Shown here: positions 1 to 8,477 of the stretch, piece by piece
How positions within the stretch are numbered: the first letter of the stretch is position 1
Layout of the letters: every line of letters begins with the position of its first letter
Assembly (NCBI GenBank): GCA_963839365.1
Contig: CAWIUT010000002.1
Coordinates: 1 to 64,000, forward strand
DNA: 64,000 nt
Reading direction: 5' to 3'
Source of the DNA: DASSKA01 sp963839365
GTDB taxonomy: Bacteria > Actinomycetota > Actinomycetes > Propionibacteriales > Nocardioidaceae
The notes under the pieces: generated by a model
What the model saw: only the letters and a program-made list of their open reading frames with translations
What the model was told of the DNA's origin: nothing
Databases searched by the model: none
Program-made: the position numbers and the translations under genes

Positions 1-61
1 CTAGATCGAACGCGTCGCGAAACGGCCCTGTGCCAGCGGGCTCAGCCCATAGCCTTGCAGC

Positions 62-487
62 GTGGCACACGTCGACCTCAGTGACGACAACATCCGCCGG
101 TACATCGTGCGGCACTACCGGTACGACCCTGAGAGGCGCGAAAGGCGCCACGTCGTCGTTGCCGTCGTTGACAACAAGCGCGAGTACCACGCCGAGCTCG
201 AACGGGCCGGCGCGGCACTGCAGGTCCAGAGACTGCGGGGTGATGACGTGGATCCTCGTGAACACATCAGCGGAACAGTCCGCGAAGCGGGCGATGATCG
301 CCGTGCGGCACATGGTCACCTACTGACCCGAGCGGTCAAGCACGGTGTGCGCCTAGGCGACTGGGCCGACCGGCTCGACCTGCCCCGCAACATCGGCGTT
401 CTGCGCCCTCCGGATCCCGCATGGAGAGGTCGCGCGCTTCGCGCCCGTCTGGCCCGCTGGCTGGGGCGGCCCGGCCGCAGCAACTAG
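62..487 (+). CDS. Hypothetical protein, 141 aa
   Basis: I do not recognise this protein. It is short, charged and arginine-rich. The N-terminal half looks folded, with alternating hydrophobic and charged residues (MAHVDLSDDNIRRYIVRHYR, then HVVVAVVDN). The C-terminal third is basic. There is no signal peptide or membrane segment. The GTG start at 62 is supported by a -10-like hexamer TAGCCT at 50-55, which ends 6 nt before it. That fits a leaderless transcript, a pattern repeated at many genes here. Codon positions have the strong third-position GC bias of real genes in this DNA. Nothing upstream is visible because the window begins 61 nt earlier. Confidence 0.55.
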   Translation: MAHVDLSDDNIRRYIVRHYRYDPERRERRHVVVAVVDNKREYHAELERAGAALQVQRLRGDDVDPREHISGTVREAGDDRRAAHGHLLTRAVKHGVRLGDWADRLDLPRNIGVLRPPDPAWRGRALRARLARWLGRPGRSN

Positions 488-712
488 CACTCAGTCCATC
501 CGTCGCCGCAGCGCAGCACCACTCGAACAGAGCATTCCGTCTCGACCGCTGAACGTACGGATGGCAGCGGATGACAGCTGGGACGAGTCACCCGATCCGC
601 GATGGGCGGGCGCCTTCTTCCGTCCGCCCAGGGAGAAGCCTGGACGTGTGAGGACCCGTATCACGTGGTCGGCTTGCCAGGCCGCCCCTCATGACGAGGC
701 AATATGGCATGC

Positions 713-1285
713 ATGTCCCTGCCCACACCCACATTGCACACCGCTCGCCTGAGACTGCGTCCGTTCACCGACGCGGACGCCGACGCCCTCTTCGCGCTGC
801 ACAGCAGCGCCTTCGTGCTGCGCTATTGGGACGCTCCACCGTGGAGCGAGCGTGCGCGCGCCGAGCGCTTCATCGCGGCTTGTCGGCAGATGGGGGACGA
901 GGGCACCGGGGCGCGGCTGGCCATGGACCGTGTTTCCGATGGAGCCTTCATCGGCTGGTGCAGTCTGACCCGGTGGAACCCGGACTACCGCAGCGCGTCG
1001 TTGGGCTACTGCCTCGATGATGCAGCCTGGGGTCACGGCTACGCGACGGAGGCTGCGCGCGCCTTGCTGCGGTGGGCCTTCGACACGCTGGACCTGAATC
1101 GAGTCCAGGGCGAGACCGATACGCGCAACGTGGCCTCTGCACGCGTCCTGGAGAAGCTCGGATTCGTGCGTGAAGGAACGTTGCGTGAAGACTGCGTGGT
1201 GAACGGCGAGGTGTCGGACTCGTGGGTGTTCGGGTTGCTCAGGCGGGACTGGCGGCCATTGTCCGGGCCGGCTCTCGCCCGCTGA
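713..1285 (+). CDS. GNAT acetyltransferase, RimJ/RimL type
   Basis: This is a single-domain GNAT N-acetyltransferase of about 190 aa, likely transferring acetyl from acetyl-CoA to a protein N-terminus or a small amine; the substrate cannot be read from the sequence. It opens with TLHTARLRLRPFTDADADAL, typical of the RimJ/RimL (Acetyltransf_3) group. The acetyl-CoA binding segment appears as LGYCLDDAAWGHGYATEAAR, followed by the family pattern ETDTRNVASARVLEKLGF near residues 140-155. The ATG at 713 was preferred over the in-frame ATG at 704 because CAATAT at 700-705 ends 7 nt before it, as at other leaderless genes in the window. It stands alone between a hypothetical gene and a convergent SnoaL-like gene. 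Confidence 0.85.
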   Translation: MSLPTPTLHTARLRLRPFTDADADALFALHSSAFVLRYWDAPPWSERARAERFIAACRQMGDEGTGARLAMDRVSDGAFIGWCSLTRWNPDYRSASLGYCLDDAAWGHGYATEAARALLRWAFDTLDLNRVQGETDTRNVASARVLEKLGFVREGTLREDCVVNGEVSDSWVFGLLRRDWRPLSGPALAR

Positions 1286-1412
1286 GCCCCGCCCGCTGAG
1301 CCCTCCTCGTTCGCGAGAGCGTGCCCGGCCCCGGGTGCGTCATGCAGCCGCGTTCAACTGCAGGTGACTGCGAGTGAGGATCTGGGAGAAACACCAACGC
1401 CGCGCTCTCGAA

Positions 1413-1838
1413 CTACGTAGGCGGCGCCATCGCCGGAATCGCACCTAGTTGCTGCATCATGCTGAGGGCGTCGAAGACCCCCCAGTGCTCGTGAGCAAGG
1501 CCGTCCTCGTCGAACCGCGTGATATCGATCAGCTGCACGTCGACGCTCTTGCCGCCTGCCGGCAGGCCCATGAAGGCCTCGCCAGTGTGCGTGCCCGTCG
1601 CTCGGATTCGACCAACGACTTTGTCTCCGCTCGGGAGGACCTCCTCCAGGTTCATGCGCAGGTCTGGAAAAGACGCCCGGTACGTGCGGAAGAGCTGCTT
1701 GACCCCCTCCTTGGTCGGCTCCATGCCCGGAGCCTCGTCGTGTTCGACGAAACCGTCTGCCAACTGGTTTCCGAACCCGTCGATGTCCCCCGCGTTGATC
1801 AGCTCGTAGAGGTGCCTCATCGCCGCCACACGCTCCAT
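1413..1838 (-). CDS. SnoaL-like ester cyclase family protein
   Basis: The protein has 141 aa with the SnoaL-like/NTF2 fold pattern. It starts with a helix (MRHLYELINAGDIDGFGNQL), then the FVEHDEAPGM segment, the FRTYRASFPDLRMNLEEVLP strand and helix, and a VVGRIRATGTHTGEAFMGLP strand with the usual THTG...G.P motif. It ends with the HWGVFDALSMMQQLGAIP signature of ester cyclase/polyketide-cyclase-like proteins. Many relatives are uncharacterised small-molecule-binding proteins, so polyketide cyclisation is not implied and no biosynthetic genes surround it. The ATG at 1838 has a good ribosome site (GAGGA, about 5 nt upstream). It is monocistronic. Confidence 0.85.
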   Translation of the reverse strand: MERVAAMRHLYELINAGDIDGFGNQLADGFVEHDEAPGMEPTKEGVKQLFRTYRASFPDLRMNLEEVLPSGDKVVGRIRATGTHTGEAFMGLPAGGKSVDVQLIDITRFDEDGLAHEHWGVFDALSMMQQLGAIPAMAPPT

Positions 1839-2303
1839 CGGTCCTCCTCGGGTCTTGGCCGGGCCTGTCAGGAATCCGGCCTATTGGCTGGTTCTGCCGG
1901 GGAACGAATCGTAGGGGTGATGTGCGCAGGACGTGCTCCCCACCACGAGGCTTCCGCAGCCGAGGGACGGGAGCACTCTAGGTGTTATCGTCGGCGCGCT
2001 CGATCGTCCTGTCCAGGTCGGCGGCGGACCGACCAGACAGGTGGCTTGAGACGTCACCGGCATTCTGTCCACCTTGCGTGAGTCTTGCCACGCGAGCCAC
2101 GGCCAGACACACAGGACGTTCTACTTCGCGGTCGGGCACGTGCGACTCAGCGACGCTTCCGGCGCCGCTCACAGCTCCATGGCCCGCGCCCCTCGCCTCG
2201 GCGTTGGCGTGGTGGCCGACGGCGAGGCGGCGGGTGACCCTGATGTCGGGAACAGCAACGTGCGCTCACCTCGTCGGTCAGGCCGTTCCCGTAGGTGGCA
2301 GGG
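1839..2303. other. Gene-free stretch, no recognised feature
   Basis: These 465 bases separate two minus-strand genes. Several short open frames exist on both strands, but none has a recognisable domain, a good ribosome site, or a start with the leaderless pattern. One minus-strand frame (about 1978-2172) has a protein-like C-terminal composition and could be a decayed gene, but I cannot support it. No RNA gene or clear hairpin was found. Confidence 0.4.
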
Positions 2304-2750
2304 TCAGTGCTCGATCGCGCGCTTGAGGTTGGCCAGCATCAGATCGAGGTCCTTGTCGCCGTCCCAGCCGATGCGGTCGAACACCTCGCCCACGTACGGC
2401 ACCTTGCTGGACCAGCCGAAGGCCATGGTGAGGGTCGTGCCGCGCTCGTCGGGCTCGAAGGTGTAGGTCCACATCCCGCCCATGTTGGCGTGGTCCACGA
2501 TGCGCTCGTTCCTGATGTACTCCTCTCGGGTCAGCACCCACTCCATGTGGAAGAGCAGGAACATTCTGCCCATGAGCCTGGCGGTGGACCCGACGCCCTC
2601 CGGGGTGGTCTTGACCTCGGCCAACGCCATGTGCCGGCGCCACTCCTCGTCGAACGCCTCGAAGAAGTGGCGCGGGTCCTTGACGTAGTCAAAGACCTTC
2701 TCCACCGGCGCCTCGATGTGCACGCTGCGCTTGTGCAACTCCTTGATCAT
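2304..2750 (-). CDS. SRPBCC-family protein
   Basis: A 148-aa START/Bet v1-like (SRPBCC) protein, a helix-grip fold that binds hydrophobic ligands. The N-terminal strand SVHIEAPVEKVFDYVKDPRH is the hallmark of the polyketide cyclase/dehydrase subgroup. It is followed by MGRMFLLFHMEWVLTREEYI and the later strands MWTYTFEPDERGTTLTMAF, and ends with the long C-terminal helix LMLANLKRAIEH. Length is normal for the family. The ligand is unknown. No neighbouring gene suggests a pathway, and a 465-base empty stretch separates it from the SnoaL-like gene, so co-transcription is not evident. Confidence 0.85.
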   Translation of the reverse strand: MIKELHKRSVHIEAPVEKVFDYVKDPRHFFEAFDEEWRRHMALAEVKTTPEGVGSTARLMGRMFLLFHMEWVLTREEYIRNERIVDHANMGGMWTYTFEPDERGTTLTMAFGWSSKVPYVGEVFDRIGWDGDKDLDLMLANLKRAIEH

Positions 2751-3324
2751 CGCGCTGAGAACCCCTTCCGTGGGAGACCCACCCGGTCGCTCCGTGCGCC
2801 CTCACGCTCCTGCGGCAAGTACCGCAGGCTCCCTCGTACCAGCCTTGTCCGGGGCTGAGAGGGCCGCCAGGGCCCAAAGCCTCCGCCAGGAAACGTTCGG
2901 ACTTGACGGCGCCGACGGCGCCAGCGCCCTCCTTCGCGTCACCGAGCCTTGCCCCATCCGGCCGTCTGCTGACCCAGCGGTTGGGACGCGCTCTCCGCAG
3001 AAAGGTCGTTCTCGCCGTGAGCCGGTTTGGCGGCCGCGGCTTCGCCCGGACCATCCGTTGACTATGTTGGTCCTCACCCTGGTGAGTGGGGTCCTGGCTG
3101 GCCGTCCGCCCCCGCATGCGCCAAAGCGCGAATAGGTGCCTCATCCTGCGTATGGCGCGGAGAACAGGGTGAATCCGAGGGGCGCAAGCTGGCGGAAACC
3201 GTCGTGTGCATCTACGACGCTGTCGAATGACTGGATTCAGCAACCAGGCCGGATAGTGTGCATCACGGGCCTTGACGGGGGTCGTGGGACATGTTCGCCA
3301 TCGGACGCTGGATCGGAGGCCGTG
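2751..3324. other. Gene-free stretch upstream of the DUF929-like gene
   Basis: This 574-base stretch lies between divergent genes and should hold both their promoters. Open frames run through it, including an in-frame extension upstream of the next gene, but the extension has the wrong amino-acid character and the true start has its own ribosome site. I see no RNA gene, no long inverted repeat and no recognised operator. Confidence 0.4.
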
Positions 3325-4254
3325 GTGGCTCAACGCACAGCGAAGCAGTTGCGCGAAGAGAACTCCCGGCGCGCGAAGTTGGCTGCACTGCGGGAAGCGG
3401 AGCAGCGCCGCAAGCGCCGAACCGCGACCGTGGTCGTGGCGGTCGGCGCCGTGGTGGTGCTGATCGTGGCGATGGTCGTGGTGAAACTCGTCCAGGGAAC
3501 CCCGAGCGGGTCCGACCAGCCGACCGCAGCCTCGAGCAAGGTCGTCAGGCAGGTCACAAGCATGCCGGCCGCCACCTACAACCGGGTGGGGGTCAGCAAG
3601 GTCGACACCGGCACCAAGAACCACAAGGTGGTGGTGATCCCGGTGCCCGACCCACCGCACCTGGCCACTGCAGGCAAGCCGGAAGTGGTCTACGTCGGCG
3701 CCGAGTACTGCCCGTACTGCGCCGCCGAACGATGGGCCGTGGTCACCGCACTGGCCAGGTTCGGCACCTTCTCCGGGCTCGGACAGACCAGCTCCTCCAG
3801 CACCGACGTCGCGCCCGACACCCCGACGCTTTCCTTCCACGGCGCCTCGTACACCAGCCGGTACGTGGCGTTCAAGGGATTCGAGGTCGCCAACCGTCAG
3901 GGACAGCCGCTGGACAAGGTGCCAGCCACCCTGCAGCGCCTGGTCAACAAGTACGGGCGCGAGCCCTACGTTCCGGGCGCCCCGGCCACGCACCCAGCAC
4001 CCATCCCGTTCATCGACTTCGCCGGCAGAGACCTGATCAGCGGCGCCAGCTACGACCCCGCGATCCTGCACGGCCTGACCCACCAGCAGGTTGCCACCGC
4101 CATCACCGATCCCAGCACGCCGATCAGCAAGAGCGTGCTGACCACCGCCAACACGATGACCGCGATGATCTGCCAGGCCACCCACAACCAGCCCGCGGAC
4201 GTCTGCGACAGCTCCGGCGTCAAGGCCGCTGCAGCCACGCTCCCACAGCCCTGA
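3325..4254 (+). CDS. Membrane-anchored DUF929-like protein with CPYC motif
   Basis: A 309-aa protein with a basic N-terminal region rich in charged helix (residues 1-32), one membrane helix (about 34-56, mostly valine) and an extracellular domain of about 250 aa. The domain carries a thioredoxin-like motif CPYC at residues 129-132 (context VYVGAEYCPYCAAERW), the main feature of the DUF929 family. I infer a thiol-disulfide or redox role at the outer membrane face; the substrate is unknown. Further cysteines lie near the C-terminus (ICQATHNQPADVC). The open frame extends upstream to 3136, but GGAGG at 3315-3319 places the start at GTG 3325 with 5-nt spacing; GTG 3322 would be too close. It is monocistronic. 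Confidence 0.82.
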   Translation: MAQRTAKQLREENSRRAKLAALREAEQRRKRRTATVVVAVGAVVVLIVAMVVVKLVQGTPSGSDQPTAASSKVVRQVTSMPAATYNRVGVSKVDTGTKNHKVVVIPVPDPPHLATAGKPEVVYVGAEYCPYCAAERWAVVTALARFGTFSGLGQTSSSSTDVAPDTPTLSFHGASYTSRYVAFKGFEVANRQGQPLDKVPATLQRLVNKYGREPYVPGAPATHPAPIPFIDFAGRDLISGASYDPAILHGLTHQQVATAITDPSTPISKSVLTTANTMTAMICQATHNQPADVCDSSGVKAAAATLPQP

Positions 4255-4865
4255 GGCAGCGCTTACGTCGCCAGGCGCGTCTGTCGGCCGCGTGGCGGCG
4301 TGAGCGGGAACGGTTCTGCCCTGCGTGCCAGGGCTTCCAGGGGCTGCATCAACCGAGGGGGATCGTAGCGTCGATCAGGCCCCCGCGGCGCGGTCGAGCG
4401 CACGTACTGCGGGGCACCGAGCTTGGGATGGCTGGGCGCGAACCGAGAAGGGGCTGGCGCGGGTGGCGGGCCCTGTTGCGCGTCAAGGTTGGGTGATCGT
4501 CACGAGCCGGCCGGTCTCGACCGAGGTTCCTGGGACCAGCCGAACTTCGCCTTCCCCGGTTTCGTGGGTGCCTGGATGCGCATCTGGAAGGCCCGAAACG
4601 TGTGCGCCGCGATGGTGGGGATCGCCGCGCATTCCACGAACGGCCACCGACGGCGACCACCGCCGAACTGCAAAGCCGCAGGTCAGAGGCCCCGGCTAGA
4701 GGCCGGCTCCTCCGCCCTCCGGGGTCTCGGCGGGTGGGCCTTGGTGGCCTGCCGTCGGCGGGCCGGCGAGCGGTCATGTCGCCGCACCCCTGGACCGGGA
4801 ACGCGCAAGTCCGTAGCGTGACCGGAGGCGGTGCCTGCCGCCTCGAGGACGAGTTGGGGGTCGAC
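4255..4865. other. Gene-free stretch
   Basis: These 611 bases contain only open frames of poor protein character on both strands. Arginine- and proline-rich translations, typical of shadow frames, dominate. I found no tRNA, riboswitch, clear terminator or repeat. A promoter for the small membrane protein at 4866 must lie near its right end. Confidence 0.4.
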
Positions 4866-5216
4866 ATGGCTGTGGCGGAGGACATCAGGAATTCGGTGAG
4901 TTGTGCATCCATCGCGTTCGGAGCGGTCGCGGCCCTGACCCCGCGGTTGTTCCTGGGCGTGTACGGAGTGCCACACGAGGAGAACCTGCGGGTGATGACT
5001 CGGATGTGGGGGACCCGCACGGCCGTCCTGGGGGCGCTCGGGCTTGCGCTGGGCGACAAGGACGACCGGCGGACCTTGATGACCGCGGTCGCCGCGATGA
5101 ACGCCGCGGACACGCTGCTGATCTCGGCTGCGCGCGTCCCGGTACGCGCTCGGGCGATGGGCGCGGCGACCACCGCCGCCTTCGCGGCCGCGGTGGCCTA
5201 CGGGCTCACCAGGTAG
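4866..5216 (+). CDS. Small integral membrane protein, possibly DUF4267-like
   Basis: A 116-aa hydrophobic protein with about four membrane segments. They are near residues 10-30 (SCASIAFGAVAALTPRLFLG), 45-65 (TRTAVLGALGLALG), 75-95 (MTAVAAMNAADTLL) and 98-115 (MGAATTAAFAAAVAYGL). The pattern of a conserved first helix, a short loop with RMWGTRTA and alternating small-residue helices resembles the DUF4267 group of small membrane proteins of unknown function. The ATG at 4866 follows a G-rich ribosome site (GGGGG at 4856-4860). A longer reading frame begins at 4602, but its extra residues are not membrane-like and were left out. Confidence 0.65.
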   Translation: MAVAEDIRNSVSCASIAFGAVAALTPRLFLGVYGVPHEENLRVMTRMWGTRTAVLGALGLALGDKDDRRTLMTAVAAMNAADTLLISAARVPVRARAMGAATTAAFAAAVAYGLTR

Positions 5217-5313
5217 TCCGCCCCGAGGCTGACGAGCCGGTCCGTCGCGAAGATCGAGGCGACGGGAATCGTGCGGGGGCTGCGCGGCGTTGGGTACACC
5301 GGAAGGAGCGAAC

Positions 5314-5739
5314 GTGACCCAGCCACCCGAACCGATGCCCGAACCCATTCAGCATCCTGCCGACGTCTACCGGCAGGCATGGGAGCTTCTCGAGGCTCGC
5401 GCCCCGCATCAGGCGATCGAGATCCTCGACCCGGCCCTGGACGCCGAGCCCACCTCGGCGAGTCTGCGTACCTTGCGTGCGTGGGCGTACTTCCAGAGTG
5501 CCCAGCTCACCCGCGCAGAGCAGGACCTCACCAGACTGGTGCAGGAGTGTCCCACCGACGTGTGGGCACGCTTCGCGTTGGGTCGCGCACTCGAGAGGCA
5601 GTCACGCTATGCCGACGCGCTGCCACACCTGCGCCTGGCCGCGGTGATGTCCGGTGATCCCGAGCACGAGGCAGGCGTCCTGCGTGTGGAACGCCGGCTG
5701 GTGGAGTCCGGGAGCGGGAGCTACCGGGACCTGACCTGA
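5314..5739 (+). CDS. Tetratricopeptide repeat protein
   Basis: A 141-aa protein made of about three tetratricopeptide-like helix pairs: AWELLEARAPHQAIEILDPA, then LRTLRAWAYFQSAQLTRAEQ, then ARFALGRALERQSRYADALP. Such repeats bind partner proteins; no enzyme domain is attached. The N-terminus is proline-rich and disordered. The GTG at 5314 has a strong ribosome site (GGAAGGAG at 5301-5308, 5 nt away), so the upstream in-frame start at 5290 is not used. It converges on map with only 3 nt between the two stop codons, so no independent terminator fits between them. Confidence 0.85.
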   Translation: MTQPPEPMPEPIQHPADVYRQAWELLEARAPHQAIEILDPALDAEPTSASLRTLRAWAYFQSAQLTRAEQDLTRLVQECPTDVWARFALGRALERQSRYADALPHLRLAAVMSGDPEHEAGVLRVERRLVESGSGSYRDLT

Positions 5740-5742
5740 ACG

Positions 5743-6591
5743 TCAGGGCAGGGTCAGCACCTCGGCGCCGTTGTCGGTGACCAGGAGGGTGTGCTCGAAC
5801 TGGGCACTACGCTGCTTGTCCTTGGTGACCACCGTCCAACCGTCGGGCCACATGTCCCACTGGCGACTGCCCAGGCAGAGCATGGGTTCGATGGTGAAGG
5901 TCATCCCGGACTCGATCACCGTGTCGAAGCGGGGTTCGTCGTAGTGGGGGATGACCAGCCCCGAGTGGAACGAGGTGCCGATCCCGTGACCGGTGAACTC
6001 ATGCACCACGCCGTAGCCGAACCTCTTGGCGAACGACTCGATCACCCGGCCGATCACGTTGACCTGCCGACCCGGGCGCACCGCCTTGATCGCGCGGCGC
6101 AGTGACTCCTCGGTCCGCTCGACCAGCAGCCGGCTCTCCTCGTCCACGACCCCGGCGAGGAAGGTTGCGTTGGTGTCGCCGTGCACACCGCCGATGAAGG
6201 CGGTGATGTCGATGTTGACGATGTCCCCGTCCTCGATGACCCGGGCGTCCGGGATCCCGTGGCAGATGACCTCGTTCACGCTGGTGCACAACGACTTGGG
6301 GAACCCGCGGTAGCCGAGCGTGGACGGGTAGGCCCCGTTGTCGCACAGGAACTCGTGGCCGATCCGGTCGAGCTCGTCAGTGGTCGTCCCGGGTGCCACG
6401 TGCTTGCCGACCAGCTGCAGTGCTTGGGCAGCCAGACGGGAGGCGACGCGGATCCGCTGAATGGTCTTCTCGTCCTTGACCTCCGAGCCGGTGAACGCCG
6501 CTGGTGCGTCGCGATCGACGTACTCCGGCCGCGCGATCTGCCCGGGCACGGCGCGACGCGGCGATATGGCAGCGGGAGCGATCGGCGACAC
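5743..6591 (-). CDS. map: Methionine aminopeptidase, type I
   Basis: Removes the initiator methionine from nascent proteins in the cytoplasm using a two-metal centre. The 282-aa protein contains all five metal ligands in order: the two aspartates of NIDITAFIGGVHGDTNATF, the histidine of HEFTGHGIG, and the glutamates of FTIEPML and FEHTLLV. The CHGIPD segment also matches the family. The N-terminal extension of about 40 aa before the catalytic domain is usual in actinobacteria. The GTG at 6591 was chosen because TAGACT (minus strand, 6604-6599) ends 7 nt upstream, giving a leaderless start. The reading frame stays open far upstream, but that part is the antisense of the lysine-rich gene. Confidence 0.95.
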   Translation of the reverse strand: MSPIAPAAISPRRAVPGQIARPEYVDRDAPAAFTGSEVKDEKTIQRIRVASRLAAQALQLVGKHVAPGTTTDELDRIGHEFLCDNGAYPSTLGYRGFPKSLCTSVNEVICHGIPDARVIEDGDIVNIDITAFIGGVHGDTNATFLAGVVDEESRLLVERTEESLRRAIKAVRPGRQVNVIGRVIESFAKRFGYGVVHEFTGHGIGTSFHSGLVIPHYDEPRFDTVIESGMTFTIEPMLCLGSRQWDMWPDGWTVVTKDKQRSAQFEHTLLVTDNGAEVLTLP

Positions 6592-6677
6592 GGCACTGAG
6601 TCTAGGTGTCGGCTCGGTCTCCGACCGGTCCGGGCGGACGAGCGGGGACCCGCGTCGCGGGGCCCCGCCTTGGCGAC

Positions 6678-7238
6678 TCAGCGGCGACCGGTCTTCCTCG
6701 CCGCCGTCTTGCGCGCCGCTGGGGCCTTCTTGGCAGGCGCCTTCTTGGCAGGCGCCTTCTTGGCGGGCGCCCTCTTGGCGGGCGCCCTCGTGGTCGTCTT
6801 CTTGGCGGTACTGGTCCTCTTGGCAGCTGTCTTCTTGGCGGTGCCCTTCCGCACCGCGGTGGTCTTCTTCGCTGCGGTCTTGCGCGCCGCTGGGGCCTTC
6901 TTCGCGGGCGCCTTCTTGGTCGTCTTCTTGGTGGCAGCAGCCTTGGTTGCTGCCACCGCCTTCTTCGCTGTGCTCTTCTTGGCGGCGCTCTTCTTGGGGG
7001 CAGCCGTCCCGGCGGTGCTCTTCTGGGACGGCGACCGCTTGGCTGCGGCGGTCTTCTTGGCGGTGGTCTTCTCTGCTGCCGTCTTCTTGGCGGTGCCCTT
7101 TTTTGTGGCGCTCCTGGTGGTGGTTTTGGTGGGGGCCTTCGCGACCGCACGGGTCACCGTCTTCTTGGCGGGCGTCTTCTTCGCGGCCGTCTTCTTGGCG
7201 GGCGACTTCTTCGCCGCAGGCCTTGTTGCTGCAGGCAC
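6678..7238 (-). CDS. Lysine/alanine-rich histone H1-like DNA-binding protein
   Basis: A 186-aa, extremely basic protein built almost entirely of AAKKTPAKK-type pentads and hexads (KKAPA, KKTAA, KKSPA), with no acidic or hydrophobic core. This composition matches eukaryotic histone H1 tails and bacterial H1-like nucleoid proteins, so a DNA-binding, nucleoid-compacting role is inferred. No HU-type domain is attached. The repeats are visible in the DNA as tandem 15-base units near 6719-6785, which makes the length prone to change. The longest frame begins at 7454. However, AGGAGG followed 5 nt later by GTG at 7238 is the only good initiation signal, and the protein then begins directly with the basic repeats (PAATRPAAKKSPAKK). 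It lies between panB and map on the same strand. Confidence 0.8.
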   Translation of the reverse strand: MPAATRPAAKKSPAKKTAAKKTPAKKTVTRAVAKAPTKTTTRSATKKGTAKKTAAEKTTAKKTAAAKRSPSQKSTAGTAAPKKSAAKKSTAKKAVAATKAAATKKTTKKAPAKKAPAARKTAAKKTTAVRKGTAKKTAAKRTSTAKKTTTRAPAKRAPAKKAPAKKAPAKKAPAARKTAARKTGRR

Positions 7239-7510
7239 CTGTGCCTCCTGAGTCGTGACAGTCCGACGTGTTGTCGTCGGTGGCTGTGTCAGTCGAGGAC
7301 GGCCGGTGCGGTCGCCCATGCATATGATCTTGGCAACATCGAGCCCTCCGGTAAACGAAAATCGCCAAAGTCGCAAGGCGTGTCGCCGGTGTGTCGCCGG
7401 TGTGTCGTAGTTCCGGGCTTCTCGAAGATGTCTCCGGACGCCCGGAAATGCCAAGCAGGCTTGAGGATTCCGCCAGTCACGGACCGGGAGAGCCTTGCGA
7501 TGATGCTCGG

Positions 7511-8362
7511 CTAGAACGTGTGCTCCTGCGCAGGGAAGCTGCCGGCCGCGACGTCGGCGGCGTAGTCCTGTGCCGCCTTCAGCAGCACACCGTGCAGATC
7601 GGCGTACTGCTTGACGAACCGCGGCAGCCTGCCCGTTCGAAGCCCCGCCATGTCCTGCCAGACCAGCACCTGCGCGTCACAGCCGGCGCCGGCACCGATA
7701 CCGATGGTGGGGATGCTCACCGTCCTGGTGATCTCGGCTGCCACGTCACCGGGCACCATCTCCATCACCAGGGAGAACGCCCCAGCAGCCTCCAGCGCCT
7801 TGGCGTCGGAGACCAGCCGCTGCCCTGCCGTGCCGCGACCCTGTACCCGGTAGCCGCCGAGGTTGTGCTCGGACTGCGGGGTGAAACCGATGTGCGCCAT
7901 CACCGGGATGCCCGACCGGGTGAGCAGCTCGACGTGGGGTGCAACCTCGTGTCCCCCCTCGAGCTTCACCGCATGGGCGCGGGCCTCCTTCATGAAGCGC
8001 ACCGCGGTGTGGAAGGCCTGCTCCGGGGAAGCCTGGTAGGACCCGAACGGGAGGTCGGCCACCACCAGGGCGCGCTTGACCGAGCGGCTCACCGCGCGCA
8101 CCAGCGGAAGCAGCTCGTCGACCGTGACGGGCAGGGAGGTCTCGTTCGCGAAGACGTTGTTAGACGCCGAGTCGCCGACGAGCAGTACCGGGATGCCGGC
8201 TTCGTCGAACGTGGCGGCCGTGTACATGTCGTAGGCGGTCAACATCGCCCACCGCTCGCCGCGCTCCTTCATCTCGCGCAGATGGTGGGTGCGCACCCGC
8301 CTCATCGGTGGTGTCGAGGCGGCAGTGGGGCCGGCGCCGTACGGGGCCGTGGTCTCGCTCAT
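7511..8362 (-). CDS. panB: 3-methyl-2-oxobutanoate hydroxymethyltransferase
   Basis: First committed enzyme of pantothenate synthesis: transfers a hydroxymethyl group from methylene-tetrahydrofolate to alpha-ketoisovalerate, giving ketopantoate. The 283-aa length is usual. The TIM-barrel metal ligands can be seen in LLVGDSASNNV, VVADLPFGSY and KLEGGHEV; the catalytic glutamate region is LVMEMVPGDVA. The substrate loop AHIGFTPQSEHNLGGYRVQG is intact. The ATG at 8362 has a GGAGG ribosome site 5 nt upstream. It is divergent from nadE; the 115-base gap between them must hold both promoters. The N-terminal 20 residues are disordered and actinobacteria-specific. Confidence 0.95.
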   Translation of the reverse strand: MSETTAPYGAGPTAASTPPMRRVRTHHLREMKERGERWAMLTAYDMYTAATFDEAGIPVLLVGDSASNNVFANETSLPVTVDELLPLVRAVSRSVKRALVVADLPFGSYQASPEQAFHTAVRFMKEARAHAVKLEGGHEVAPHVELLTRSGIPVMAHIGFTPQSEHNLGGYRVQGRGTAGQRLVSDAKALEAAGAFSLVMEMVPGDVAAEITRTVSIPTIGIGAGAGCDAQVLVWQDMAGLRTGRLPRFVKQYADLHGVLLKAAQDYAADVAAGSFPAQEHTF

Positions 8363-8477
8363 CTCGTCCTCCGGCGGTTTCTCGAGGCTCCCGGTCGGAG
8401 TCCCCGGACCACCTCACAGGCTAGTCCCCACAGGGAGGTTCGGAACTGTGTGGCCGCTCACGTGGCAGACTCGCGAC

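Noticed and set aside
561..752. Plus-strand frame of 63 aa
   Set aside because: It overlaps the GNAT start, has no ribosome site, and its C-terminus (CPCPHPHC) is the shadow of the GNAT frame.
1978..2172. Minus-strand frame with a protein-like C-terminus (AADLDRTIERADDNT)
   Set aside because: No start signal, no domain, and an N-terminal half of low quality; at best a decayed gene.
6181..7251. Long plus-strand Leu/Val/Ala-rich frame that looks like a membrane protein
   Set aside because: It is the antisense of the AAGAAG-type lysine repeats and of map; the lysine-rich strand has the ribosome site.
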